Origin: SIG673 sp045653945
GTDB taxonomy: Bacteria > Bacillota > Clostridia > Oscillospirales > CAG-272
Direction of reading: 5' to 3'
DNA length: 42,891 nucleotides
Assembly: GCA_045653945.1 (NCBI GenBank)
Contig: JAZOML010000018.1
Span: 1 to 42,891 of the forward strand
The first letter of the stretch is position 1. The number at the start of each line of letters is the position of its first letter. A program made the position numbers and the translations under genes. Below the pieces are notes generated by a model. That model was given only the letters and a program-made list of their open reading frames with translations, had not been told where the DNA came from and did no database searches. Shown in pieces: positions 23,352 through 31,253 of the stretch.

Positions 23352-23651
23352 ATGGTAAAAACATTTAAAAGTTTTAAAAAAGAGCCTTGGGAAGTAGATG
23401 AAATAGAACACCTTGTCAAAACTATGGGTTACGTAAAAATGTTTAACGTAGGCGTTTTATCTCAAGATGATATAATCGGTGTTCAGTCTTTTCTCAATGG
23501 GTGCTATCTTGGTAAAACAGTGTTATTGCAACCTATCAGCGTTCATTACGATAAAAACGGATTTCCGTTTTATCGGCTTAAACGGTATACAAAACCGACA
23601 AGACAGTCGGAATATTACAAAAGGCATTATATATCGCCAATAATGAATTGA
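23352..23651 (+). CDS. Hypothetical small basic protein
   Basis: 99 residues starting MVKTFKSFKKEPWEVDEIEH. ATG 23352 follows AAAGGAG by seven bases; an earlier in-frame ATG at 23307 sits inside the terminator hairpin and is unlikely. Soluble, basic, aromatic-rich C-terminus. Comes 20 bases before the first membrane-anchored gene. No family recognised. Confidence 0.6.
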   Translation: MVKTFKSFKKEPWEVDEIEHLVKTMGYVKMFNVGVLSQDDIIGVQSFLNGCYLGKTVLLQPISVHYDKNGFPFYRLKRYTKPTRQSEYYKRHYISPIMN

Positions 23652-23670
23652 TAAGAAAGGAATTTTTTAA

Positions 23671-24213
23671 ATGAGTAAAACTATTCGTATGAACACAAAC
23701 AAAAAGATTATCGTTGCGGTAATAGCAGCGGTGTTCGGTTCGGTCCTAGTAGTCGGACTGCTTGGTAATGCTTTGGGGTTCTTTGACCTCGATAGTATCG
23801 ACCTTCAGAAGCGTAACGAGGCAAACTACATAAAGACGTGGACACTAAAAACACGTGATGACGGAAACGGTCTTAAGGTAACGGTTGACGAAGAAGACGG
23901 TTATTTTAAGCTTAGCGGTAAGAACTCAGGTGGTTCTCCTATTGAGTATGAGTATGCCGAAGTTAATCTTCCTGCTGGTACTTATACCCTTGATTGCGGT
24001 AACGTAGGCGGTAGCAAGTCTACTTATTATATGGCAGTTGAGGACACTTCCGGCAATGTACTTGGTTACTTTAATTTTACCGGCAATGAGTTTACCCTTA
24101 GCGAAGCAACTACGGTTAAGGTAGTTGTAGTCGTTTGCGGCGAAACTACTGTTAATGCTACTTTTAAGCCGATTATCTATACCGGCGAGGAAGCTCAGAG
24201 CTTCTATGCTTAA
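23671..24213 (+). CDS. Membrane-anchored beta-rich protein, candidate virion protein
   Basis: 180 residues: short basic N-terminus, one hydrophobic helix (IIVAVIAAVFGSVLVVGLLG, about 13-33), then an extracytoplasmic beta-rich domain with Gly/Thr/Asn strands, like a small carbohydrate-binding jelly roll. It has its own good Shine-Dalgarno and is followed at once by a strong terminator, an arrangement seen for the abundant coat gene in filamentous phages. It is larger than typical major coat proteins, so the role is tentative. Its anchor resembles that of the next gene (24280-25131). Confidence 0.6.
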   Translation: MSKTIRMNTNKKIIVAVIAAVFGSVLVVGLLGNALGFFDLDSIDLQKRNEANYIKTWTLKTRDDGNGLKVTVDEEDGYFKLSGKNSGGSPIEYEYAEVNLPAGTYTLDCGNVGGSKSTYYMAVEDTSGNVLGYFNFTGNEFTLSEATTVKVVVVVCGETTVNATFKPIIYTGEEAQSFYA

Positions 24214-24229
24214 TAAAAGCAAATAAAAA

Positions 24230-24265
24230 AATAGCACTCCGCCCATTTCGGTGGGGTGCTATTTT
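24230..24265 (+). terminator. Intrinsic terminator
   Basis: AATAGCAC-TCC ... GGGGTGCTATTTT hairpin between two candidate structural genes. It could produce a stepped expression level, with the gene at 23671 transcribed most. Confidence 0.8.
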
Positions 24266-24279
24266 GGAAAGGAAAAGTT

Positions 24280-25131
24280 ATGAATATAAAAATAAATAGC
24301 AAGGGTAAAACGATTATTGTTGTCGTTGCGGTGCTCCTGCTCGGTGCGGCTCTGCTTGGTGTTGTGATACAGCTCCGTTCTCTGATGAGCGACGAGGAAG
24401 GCTTAAAAGACTTCGGCGGTGAAACTCTTGTTGCTTTAGATTTTAATGAGGGTACGATAGAAACGGTAGCCGAAAACCAAGGATATGATGTCAGTTATGG
24501 TTTTATTCAAGGTAAAGTTGGTAGCTTCAGTGATATGAATGGTTCGTTTGAATACAGTGTTCCGGCAGGAAGCTATTCCAATCTTGATCCTTTTGTTCGC
24601 TTTGACAACTCGCGTATCAATTTGGATGAATATTCGGTGTTGGCTATGGATTTTGATGTTAAGGTATCAAATTTAGGTAATTCTGTCGTTTATTTTAGTA
24701 TTGATTTCCGAAAGGACTCAAGCGTAGTCTTCAATAACGCACAGCTCCGTATTCAGTACGGCAAATTATATAGCTATAATCAAAACACCGGTATAAGCTC
24801 TGAAATATGTACGCTCGAGAGCGAAAGTAATCATATAACGTATATCAGTAGCCACGAGAAGACACTTGTATACGTCAACGGCAGATTTGTGTACGAAACG
24901 GTTTGTGCTTATTCTGACGGTACTTTATATTGTCAAGGATTCCGTATGGGTATACTTGCCGGTGGCGGTTATAATACCAATTTAACCGTTTCGCTTGATA
25001 ACCTTGTTGTCAATAAATTTGCTCCTGATTATAACGGCTCGATTCAAAAGCTGTTTTCAAACCCTGACGTTCTTCTAAAAAAGAACAGTGATACAATATT
25101 TGGGGGTGCTTTTAAATGGCCCGAAGAATAA
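24280..25131 (+). CDS. Membrane-anchored LamG/jelly-roll-like protein, candidate minor virion protein
   Basis: 283 residues from ATG 24280 (AAAGGAAAAG upstream; an earlier ATG at 24256 is in the terminator). N-terminal anchor GKTIIVVVAVLLLGAALLGV, then a beta-rich ectodomain of about 230 residues containing LVALDFNEGTIETVA, LAMDFDVKVSNLG and VSLDNLVVNKFAP. The pattern of strands and FDV/DNL phrases recalls concanavalin-like lectin domains, which often bind glycans, fitting receptor binding or capsid decoration. Overlaps the next gene by 16 bases. Confidence 0.6.
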   Translation: MNIKINSKGKTIIVVVAVLLLGAALLGVVIQLRSLMSDEEGLKDFGGETLVALDFNEGTIETVAENQGYDVSYGFIQGKVGSFSDMNGSFEYSVPAGSYSNLDPFVRFDNSRINLDEYSVLAMDFDVKVSNLGNSVVYFSIDFRKDSSVVFNNAQLRIQYGKLYSYNQNTGISSEICTLESESNHITYISSHEKTLVYVNGRFVYETVCAYSDGTLYCQGFRMGILAGGGYNTNLTVSLDNLVVNKFAPDYNGSIQKLFSNPDVLLKKNSDTIFGGAFKWPEE

Positions 25132-26867
25132 TAGCGGCGCTGATGCTCGCTTTAACGCTGGCGCTGACTTTTGTGCCAACGTTTGCAGCAACGTCAGACG
25201 GAACGTCAATGCCCCTTGATACAACGACGGTAGAGCAGGACTTCCTTGTTTCCGGCTTCGATCCTGAAGATTTCTACAAGGAGCATACTACTCAAGAGCC
25301 TACGATAGCATTTACCACAGACTATTACGATGACTATTATCTTACTAACCCTGATGGTGGTAACTTTTATCTTTACGTTTGGATATATTATCCAAATATG
25401 TCTGATATTGATAAGGGTTTACTTAAAAATAACAACGGTCTTTTTGAAGTCTTTATAAACACTAATGTAAAGAATGCTTTTGATGAAATAATAACCAACT
25501 TGGGTGGTGTTTACCTTGGCTCTGATTCAACGTATACGTTCCATAAGGTTCGTGTAGATTGCTCAATGCTTAATTTAAATATCGAGAACGAGCGAAAGTA
25601 TGAAATACTAAGCTTTGAATTTAATGACACAAAATTTGCTTGTTCAAAAACTTATGTTTTTAACGGTACACACAAGGATAAGAATATTGTTGCAAATACG
25701 GTATTTGACCAGGTTGTACATCTTGAACCAAAGGATACCGTTTATATAACTGCAAGCTCACCGAATCCGCCGTACCGTACTGCTGTTTACAGTGTTTATT
25801 TTACGGTTCCAAAGGAATACGAGAATAAAAACAATTTCGATTATCTTCGTGCAATAGAATTTTCTCATTATGAGCAATTATTTAATGCTGTTGTGACAAG
25901 TGAGGATAATGTTTGGGAAGAACTGGAAACAATGAAGGACGTTGAATTTTTAACTGATATGAGTGCTTATGATTCAAATTATCCTAATATATATTCTGAA
26001 TATCAATCCGCTTCTATGGGTTCAGGCAATTTAATGTTTAGATATGCTATTAACCCTCGTTCTGGTTTGTGCTTGGGGCTTGTTGATCCAGAGGTTTTGA
26101 ATATGTTTAAGGTAGCAAACTATAAGGATGAAAATTTATTGATTCCTTTTGAGAAAATAGAAAAATTTTTTGATTACACTGAAACAGGCGCAGATAGTAA
26201 CTTGTTTAACAATAAAATTTATATAGATGATACGTTTAACGTTGAATCGTATTCGGGTGATCATAAAGATTTTTGGGATAGTTTAACGGCTATTTTGTAT
26301 GGTTTTAATGATATGTATGAAGCAAATTTAGAGAATGTTTCTCCCATTGTAAAGGTTGATGATTCTTTCTTTACTGGATATAATTCTAATCTTGAAAAGT
26401 GGTGTGGCGACCATTTGATAGCAGAGCAAGACGCGGAAGATTTTAAAGCTGCTTATGATAAAGCGAAAAATGATGGCGACGTTCTATACGTATTTCGTTT
26501 TGCTCAAAGGAATTATTACGCTCAGGATTGTGTTATTTTGGAAACGGATTTATTTGAATTGGCTGATGAAAATGGTTTTTATGTCAGAGCAACTGCTTTT
26601 AATGATTTCGATATAATCAGTCTAACATATCGAGACGAAAAGGGAGATGATATTGTAGTGCCTGTCAATATGACGCCAATTGATATCGGTCCTGATATTC
26701 AAGGTCCTACTCGTACAACTTGGAGCGATTTTGAAATCTTTCTTGGCGATTTATTTGAGCCTATATTAACGTTGCTTGGAATACTGTTTGTATTACTTCT
26801 AATAATTATCCTTGCAAAACCTGTTGGTTGGATTATTGATAGATTATTTGGACGGCGAAAGCAATAA
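25116..26867 (+). CDS. Large secreted protein with C-terminal membrane anchor, candidate adsorption (pIII-like) protein
   Basis: 583 residues. Cleavable signal peptide (ARRIIAALMLALTLALTFVP, cleavage near FAA-TS), an acidic, Tyr/Asn/Asp-rich extracellular region of about 510 residues, and one C-terminal helix (ILTLLGILFVLLLIIILAKP) with a basic tail GRRKQ. The topology (signal, long outside domain, C-terminal anchor) is that of filamentous-phage adsorption protein pIII. No sequence match recognised. GGGGGTG precedes the ATG. A strong terminator follows. The upstream gene overlaps it, indicating coupled translation. Confidence 0.65.
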   Translation: MARRIIAALMLALTLALTFVPTFAATSDGTSMPLDTTTVEQDFLVSGFDPEDFYKEHTTQEPTIAFTTDYYDDYYLTNPDGGNFYLYVWIYYPNMSDIDKGLLKNNNGLFEVFINTNVKNAFDEIITNLGGVYLGSDSTYTFHKVRVDCSMLNLNIENERKYEILSFEFNDTKFACSKTYVFNGTHKDKNIVANTVFDQVVHLEPKDTVYITASSPNPPYRTAVYSVYFTVPKEYENKNNFDYLRAIEFSHYEQLFNAVVTSEDNVWEELETMKDVEFLTDMSAYDSNYPNIYSEYQSASMGSGNLMFRYAINPRSGLCLGLVDPEVLNMFKVANYKDENLLIPFEKIEKFFDYTETGADSNLFNNKIYIDDTFNVESYSGDHKDFWDSLTAILYGFNDMYEANLENVSPIVKVDDSFFTGYNSNLEKWCGDHLIAEQDAEDFKAAYDKAKNDGDVLYVFRFAQRNYYAQDCVILETDLFELADENGFYVRATAFNDFDIISLTYRDEKGDDIVVPVNMTPIDIGPDIQGPTRTTWSDFEIFLGDLFEPILTLLGILFVLLLIIILAKPVGWIIDRLFGRRKQ

Positions 26868-26868
26868 C

Positions 26869-26892
26869 AAAAGCCCGCTTGGGCGGGCTTTT
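26869..26892. terminator. Bidirectional intrinsic terminator
   Basis: AAAAGCCCGC-TTG-GGCGGGCTTTT between convergent genes 25116-26867 (plus) and 26891-27277 (minus). Confidence 0.9.
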
Positions 26893-27277
26893 ACTTTTCT
26901 TTCGGTTCTTCACGTAACCACTTACATTCGCATTGGTGACAAATACATTTATCAATAGAATGCGTTTCGTATGGCATAAGCATTATTACGGTACCGGAAA
27001 CTATTGCTGTAATAATGGAATAAATCATTATTTTAAAAGTTATGTAAGCTATCATAATACTTGAGGTTATTTCTGTTAAAGTGTTGAATATAAGTATATC
27101 GCTTATATCAACACCACGAACATTGTTTAAAATAATAATAAGTACCATAAAGCTTATAAGAGCTATCCAAACTGCAATGTTAAGTATAATTTCGAAAAAT
27201 CTACTTCTTGTTTGTTCGCTTTCGATTTTTGTTACGATAGAAACGTGTTCAGAGCCGCATTTAGGACATTTAATCAT
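26891..27277 (-). CDS. Zinc-ribbon membrane protein
   Basis: 128 residues on the opposite strand to the surrounding structural genes. N-terminal knuckle CPKCGSEHV and C-terminal CICHQCECKW could share a zinc ion; between them are two or three membrane helices (ILNIAVWIALISFMVLIIIL, SIMIAYITFKIMIYSIITAI). GAGGTAACACA precedes the ATG and a good promoter lies at 27307-27335. It resembles the many small zinc-ribbon membrane proteins of phages and plasmids. Being separately promoted and reversed, it may be a cargo (moron) gene such as an exclusion factor; that is speculation. Confidence 0.7.
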   Translation of the reverse strand: MIKCPKCGSEHVSIVTKIESEQTRSRFFEIILNIAVWIALISFMVLIIILNNVRGVDISDILIFNTLTEITSSIMIAYITFKIMIYSIITAIVSGTVIMLMPYETHSIDKCICHQCECKWLREEPKEK

Positions 27278-27306
27278 TGTGTTACCTCACTTTGTTTGAT
27301 GTCAAT

Positions 27307-27335
27307 ATAATATCATTAAATTTGAAAAAAGTCAA
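27307..27335 (-). promoter_or_regulatory. Promoter of zinc-ribbon membrane protein gene
   Basis: TTGACT (27330-27335), 17 bases, TATTAT (27307-27312) on the minus strand. It overlaps the ribosome site of the plus-strand gene 27351-27809, so the two directions may interfere. Confidence 0.7.
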
Positions 27336-27350
27336 TAGAAAGGAAAAATA

Positions 27351-27809
27351 ATGAAATACATAAAATTATTTGCAACGTTGTTGCTGGTTATGATATTAAT
27401 AGCTTTTATATCAATTTCAGAAGATTTGTGGGTTGAATTATCTAACTTTAGTGTTACAGTTGAAAACGGCAGTTCTTCCGAAAGTAACGGTTCTTCTGAT
27501 ACCGGAAGTTCTTCCGGTGGCAATAATTCCGGTAATGTTGCTCCTGAGTATCCGAATGAGCCTGATGTGCCAGACGTTCCGGAAATAAATAGTCGCAGTG
27601 AAATGTTAGTGTCTTATGGTTTTGAGTGTGAATGTGGTATGCATTTTTTAGATGCAGAAATAGCTAATTGTGAAAGCGTTACGTATTTGCTAGGTGATTG
27701 GGAAATATATCCTTACAGTGGCAAATTTGCGTATAATATAACTTGTAAAACCTGCGGTGCATTATGTGATAAATATATATTTATTTCCGAAGATGCTATG
27801 TGGACATAA
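27351..27809 (+). CDS. Secreted or membrane-anchored protein with Ser/Gly linker
   Basis: 152 residues: N-terminal hydrophobic helix (IKLFATLLLVMILIAFISI), a low-complexity linker of Ser, Gly, Asn, Glu (GSSSESNGSSDTGSSSGGN), a Pro/Glu/Val segment, and a small cysteine-rich domain with CEC and CKTCGALC pairs. Helix plus flexible glycine-rich linker plus compact domain is reminiscent of minor coat/adsorption proteins; disulfides or zinc could stabilise the end domain. AAAGGAAAAATA precedes the ATG. Confidence 0.65.
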   Translation: MKYIKLFATLLLVMILIAFISISEDLWVELSNFSVTVENGSSSESNGSSDTGSSSGGNNSGNVAPEYPNEPDVPDVPEINSRSEMLVSYGFECECGMHFLDAEIANCESVTYLLGDWEIYPYSGKFAYNITCKTCGALCDKYIFISEDAMWT

Positions 27810-27840
27810 CCCCAAGCGTTTGGGAATTTGAAAAGAAAAT

Positions 27841-27864
27841 CCCTCGCTCAGAGGTGGGCGAGGG
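27841..27864 (+). promoter_or_regulatory. Cis hairpin, copy 1
   Basis: CCCTCGC/GCGAGGG stem with a 10-base loop TCAGAGGTGG, ending 29 bases before the start codon of 27894-28172. Nearly identical to the hairpin at 28186-28209, which is placed the same way before the next gene. There is no U-run, so it is not a terminator. Confidence 0.75.
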
Positions 27865-27893
27865 AGAATAAAAAGCAAAGGAGAAAAGAAAAA

Positions 27894-28172
27894 ATGTTTA
27901 AAAGTAAAAAAGAACGTTATGCCTATGTTCAAGGAATAAAAAAAGGCAATAAGGGCGGTAAGCCTTGGGGAAAGCAAAATAAGGGTTCAAATAAGAAAAA
28001 ACTTAGTACATATAAAACACCCCGTTCCGGCGCATATAATTCTTTCGGTCGTATTGACGACGGACGTGTTGATGATCGTCACGGTCCCGTTGTTTACTGG
28101 GAAGATTTTGAATTTGATGATAAAGGGCGAATAAAAGGCAGTTACATAGACGGTCGTTTTGAACCCGATTAA
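27894..28172 (+). CDS. Small basic protein
   Basis: 92 residues from ATG 27894 (AAAGGAG upstream). An in-frame ATG at 27828 would add 22 residues but reads through the hairpin. Lys/Gly/Asn-rich first half (KKGNKGGKPWGKQNKG) and an acidic second half containing DDGRVDDRHGPVVYWEDFEFD. The basic tail suggests nucleic-acid binding, for example to packaged DNA or to the hairpin in front of the gene. No family recognised. Confidence 0.6.
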   Translation: MFKSKKERYAYVQGIKKGNKGGKPWGKQNKGSNKKKLSTYKTPRSGAYNSFGRIDDGRVDDRHGPVVYWEDFEFDDKGRIKGSYIDGRFEPD

Positions 28173-28185
28173 GAAAAAAGAATAT

Positions 28186-28209
28186 CCCTCGCTCAGAGCT
28201 GGGCGAGGG
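28186..28209 (+). promoter_or_regulatory. Cis hairpin, copy 2
   Basis: Same stem and loop as 27841-27864 with one base changed in the loop (G to C), ending 30 bases before ATG 28240. Position and sequence conservation point to a shared control signal such as a protein-binding or RNA-processing site. Confidence 0.75.
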
Positions 28210-28239
28210 AACGTTTAAAAAATTAGGAAAGGAAAATAT

Positions 28240-28563
28240 ATGTCAAAAAATCAAAAGAAGTGGAATAGATCTCACGAATTTAAAAGAAAAAATAGTACGA
28301 AACGCGAAGTAGGTCATCCTGTTTACGTTTACGGTAAAAGAGGACGTACTTATAAATATTTAACTTTTACTCATAAACCCGAAGAAGGGAAGGAGCAGGA
28401 TTATGAGAAGTTAAAGCATAATATTGATCCTCACGAGAAAAGTGAACCTACATATGTAAAGAAAAAGTATCAAATAAATCGTGATGATGCTTTTCGGGCT
28501 CCGGATAAAAAATACCGAATACACGATGACGATAGGGAAACTATAAAAAAATATAAGAAATAA
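28240..28563 (+). CDS. Small, highly basic protein
   Basis: 107 residues, strongly charged throughout (starts MSKNQKKWNRSHEFKRKNST, ends RETIKKYKK). A conserved-looking core VYVYGKRGRTYKYLTFTHKP is followed by a Lys/Asp/Glu-rich region. Probably binds nucleic acid. I have an impression of similar proteins in other Gram-positive elements but cannot name a family. Preceded by cis hairpin copy 2; its stop codon overlaps the terminator of a minus-strand small RNA. Confidence 0.6.
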   Translation: MSKNQKKWNRSHEFKRKNSTKREVGHPVYVYGKRGRTYKYLTFTHKPEEGKEQDYEKLKHNIDPHEKSEPTYVKKKYQINRDDAFRAPDKKYRIHDDDRETIKKYKK

Positions 28564-28629
28564 AAAAAGAAACGGTACGCATACGCGAACTGTCAACACA
28601 TCCACTTTCGTGGCAGGACTGCCGTTTCT
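28562..28629 (-). ncRNA. Predicted small structured RNA
   Basis: From the minus-strand promoter at 28636-28663 the start would fall at about 28629, exactly on the first base of the stem AGAAACGG (28622-28629) that pairs with CCGTTTCT (28568-28575), followed by seven U residues. The closing stem is thus both the 5' end and the terminator. Inside is the hairpin CCAC-GAAA-GTGG (28602-28613) and a short CGC/GCG hairpin, making a possible three-way junction of about 68 nt. It is antisense to the plus-strand transcript of the element. Confidence 0.7.
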
Positions 28630-28635
28630 ATGTAT

Positions 28636-28663
28636 ATTATACCACAAAAAATAAAAAAGTCAA
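28636..28663 (-). promoter_or_regulatory. Promoter of small RNA 28562-28629
   Basis: TTGACT (28658-28663), 16 bases, TATAAT (28636-28641) on the minus strand. Confidence 0.75.
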
Positions 28664-28678
28664 TAGGAGAAAAGAAAA

Positions 28679-29032
28679 ATGTTAGATAGAATTTTAGATG
28701 TAATTTTTGATATATCACTTTTTATAGGTTTTATAGGTTTGTTTATTTATTTGTTAATGCTTGTTTTTGAAGCAATTATTGAATTACGTAAACTGATAAA
28801 AGATGGTCGTCTTAATTGGTATACAATAATGTTTGATGACGGAGATTACGTTTTTGCGGCACACAATGAGTTGGAGCTTGTATTTAAAATGCAGTCGCTT
28901 TTGTATCTTCGCGGCAAAAACTTTATAATATACAAAATGCCGTATAAAGACTGTTATGACGTCAGCCAATGGGAGCTCGTTATAGACGACACACTTCCCG
29001 ATGCAGAGGTAGAAGCCGATGAAAAAGAGTAA
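28679..29032 (+). CDS. Membrane protein with cytoplasmic domain
   Basis: 117 residues. One long or two short membrane helices at about 5-35 (VIFDISLFIGFIGLFIYLLMLVF without charges), then a soluble domain (DDGDYVFAAHNELELVFKMQ, YRGKNF-like turn, DVSQWELVIDD) and an acidic tail. Ends overlap the next small gene by 14 bases. Position before the ATPase is where inoviruses often keep minor coat or assembly genes. No family recognised. Confidence 0.6.
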   Translation: MLDRILDVIFDISLFIGFIGLFIYLLMLVFEAIIELRKLIKDGRLNWYTIMFDDGDYVFAAHNELELVFKMQSLLYLRGKNFIIYKMPYKDCYDVSQWELVIDDTLPDAEVEADEKE

Positions 29033-29111
29033 AATAGTCGGACACCTGCTGCTGTATTCCTTTATAATCTTCACAGTCGGCTACGTGTACTTTGTGTTTA
29101 AGCTGCTATGA
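29019..29111 (+). CDS. 30-residue single-helix membrane peptide
   Basis: ATG 29019 to TGA 29109. Basic start MKKSK, one hydrophobic helix of about 20 residues (VGHLLLYSFIIFTVGYVYFV), then FKLL. It overlaps the preceding gene by 14 bases and the ATPase start by four (ATGA), so it is tightly coupled. Size and topology are those of small filamentous-phage tip proteins (pVII/pIX-like); the role is inferred. Confidence 0.6.
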   Translation: MKKSKIVGHLLLYSFIIFTVGYVYFVFKLL

Positions 29112-31231
29112 TAAAATTCATCAAAAAGATAGATTACCAGGCATACATATTCTTTGCTTTGTTTGTCGGCTCGGTCCTGCTCGGTGTGTTCTGCTACCGT
29201 ACAAGCTACGTCAGACTTTGGGAAACACTGTGTAACCTGGTGAGCTCCGCAGGGACTTACTCAAACGAGTTCTTCGGGACAAGCTTTGAGATAGCTCCAA
29301 ACGTATCGGATTTCACCGGTATAGATATATCAAGTTTTTTGCCGTTCTCGGTTGATGAAATGCTGCTCAAACTTGAACAGCTTTTCCCGGCACTATTTAC
29401 CTGGGAATACTTCGCTATGTATATGCTGCTGGTCCTGAACGGTTTGACACTGCTCTTTGCGTTCCTTCCGATAGTCATACTCTTGTTTTGGCTATTGTAT
29501 AAAATTGTTTTAAATTCCTATCTTAAGGAAACGAAAAAACAAGGCAGGAGCAAAGCTTTGACCGTTTACCTAAAAACTGTACGCCCGGCAAAAGAAAAGG
29601 TCAAAGACTTTTTCTTTGACTTAATAGACTACGGTAGCTATCACAACCTTTGGTGGTGGCTTGGCTTGATATGGTTTTTTAATCTTAACGTCGCAAGTAT
29701 TATAATGGCGTTTTTGGGCTTTTATATTTACTTTGTTGCAACGTTCAGTATAACGGCTCTCGGTAAGTTTACCGTCAACCTGATATGCGATTTTGTAATA
29801 ATGCTGGCAGGACTGCCGTTCCCGGTGTGGCTCGTTATTGGTTATTTTATCCTGGATAAATTCCGTAAATACGTAGCAAGACAACGACTTAGGCATAATG
29901 AGAACAAAAACAAAGGCTTCATTAAGGGTAAGCTTTCCCTGGTTAACCTTATATGCGGCTTTATGCGTTCCGGAAAAAACCTCACTGAAACGGATATAGG
30001 TCTTTCGGCTGAAATGATACACCGGGATATGATGCTAGAGGGTATGGTCGAACAGTGGCATAAGCTTCCTGATTTTCCCTGGCGTAAGCTTGAAAAAGAG
30101 GTTGAATATGCTCTTTGGTTTAAACTGATAGTTGACTTACCGTCAGCTCGTAATCACGTTGCTACCGTCAAGGAAACGTTTTATGGTGATATGTGCCCTG
30201 AAAACCTCTACGGTTACGATTATGAAACGTTCCCGACTGAATTTGATAACGGTATGTACGTTGAGAATATATTCGATATACTTGAAACCTACGTTCAGTA
30301 CTATTCTATGTATGTTGTAGATACCTCTCTGATAGCCTCTAATTACGCAGTCAGAAGCGGCGCTGTAATGATTGATAAAGGACACTTTCCTACTTGGCGT
30401 GATGACTTCTTCGACGCTCCCTCGATAAGAGAAACGAACGAGGGAAATATGTCGCATATTATCAACTATAATCAATTCCGTCTTGGTACACGAGTAGAGG
30501 AAGATACCGATAGCGGTATCTTCGGATACGGTGTAGCTCTGATGTCCGAAAAGGGCAAGGAACGAGGAAATGCTGTTGAAAATCAACACCATAAAAAAGA
30601 CGATAAAACGGCAAACCCGAAGAACGACTACTTTAACCTGTTTCTTAAGGTTATAGCTCACGGTGCAACCGTTGACTATAAGTCGTTTGTCCTGGTAGTT
30701 GGTGATGAGCAACGCCCGGAAAGTGTCGGCGCCGACGAGCGAGAGGTCAGTACATTGCTGCATATAACAGATAGAGAAACGAACCTTCTTGCAATGCCGT
30801 TTTTTGAAGTTGAAGAGCTGCTTTATTCTTGCATACGCCGAAGCTTTGAACCGTTCTTGATAGAATACCGTACTAACCGTGATGACGGAACGCTGATGAC
30901 GTACTTAATTCATCACCTGGTGCATAAGTTCTATGGCTTCTATACCCGAATTTACGGTAAATACGGTTACGACGTTGTTAAGCTCGGTGTAGAAAAAGGA
31001 ACAATGGACGGTGAAATTGAGGTCCACGATTACTATATATCTAACCATAAGACAAAAGCAAAACGTTACCCGACTGATTGCTACCGAAATATGCTTGCCG
31101 AGAAATCGATGAAAGCAAATACCGGACTTGCGGACCTTCCGACGTATCGCGACGTCAGAGGCGATGCTGATGAAATGGAACAGCAAAATTCTTTCTTTGT
31201 TTCGGAGTTTAAAAAGCATCTTAACGGTTAG
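29108..31231 (+). CDS. Polytopic membrane ATPase-like protein, candidate phage assembly motor (Zot/pI-like role)
   Basis: 707 residues. Four or more membrane helices in the first 250 residues (about 12-30, 102-132, 182-212, 222-250), a basic stretch, then a large cytoplasmic domain. A P-loop-like motif GFMRSGKN (284-291; Asn in place of the usual Ser/Thr) and two candidate Walker B strands, AVMIDKGHFPTWR (about 419) and FVLVVGDEQRPES (about 527), suggest an ATPase. Zot/pI proteins extrude filamentous phage, but there the ATPase domain is N-terminal and the single helix follows; here the order is reversed, as in VirD4/FtsK-type pumps. So assembly motor or DNA-export coupling protein are both possible. 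Confidence 0.6.
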   Translation: MIKFIKKIDYQAYIFFALFVGSVLLGVFCYRTSYVRLWETLCNLVSSAGTYSNEFFGTSFEIAPNVSDFTGIDISSFLPFSVDEMLLKLEQLFPALFTWEYFAMYMLLVLNGLTLLFAFLPIVILLFWLLYKIVLNSYLKETKKQGRSKALTVYLKTVRPAKEKVKDFFFDLIDYGSYHNLWWWLGLIWFFNLNVASIIMAFLGFYIYFVATFSITALGKFTVNLICDFVIMLAGLPFPVWLVIGYFILDKFRKYVARQRLRHNENKNKGFIKGKLSLVNLICGFMRSGKNLTETDIGLSAEMIHRDMMLEGMVEQWHKLPDFPWRKLEKEVEYALWFKLIVDLPSARNHVATVKETFYGDMCPENLYGYDYETFPTEFDNGMYVENIFDILETYVQYYSMYVVDTSLIASNYAVRSGAVMIDKGHFPTWRDDFFDAPSIRETNEGNMSHIINYNQFRLGTRVEEDTDSGIFGYGVALMSEKGKERGNAVENQHHKKDDKTANPKNDYFNLFLKVIAHGATVDYKSFVLVVGDEQRPESVGADEREVSTLLHITDRETNLLAMPFFEVEELLYSCIRRSFEPFLIEYRTNRDDGTLMTYLIHHLVHKFYGFYTRIYGKYGYDVVKLGVEKGTMDGEIEVHDYYISNHKTKAKRYPTDCYRNMLAEKSMKANTGLADLPTYRDVRGDADEMEQQNSFFVSEFKKHLNG

Positions 31232-31253
31232 GGTGTCGGTACTTGTACAGGAC

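Noticed and set aside
28562..28629. Hammerhead or other self-cleaving ribozyme
   Set aside because: The three-way junction and a GAAA loop are suggestive, but the required CUGANGA core is absent on both strands.
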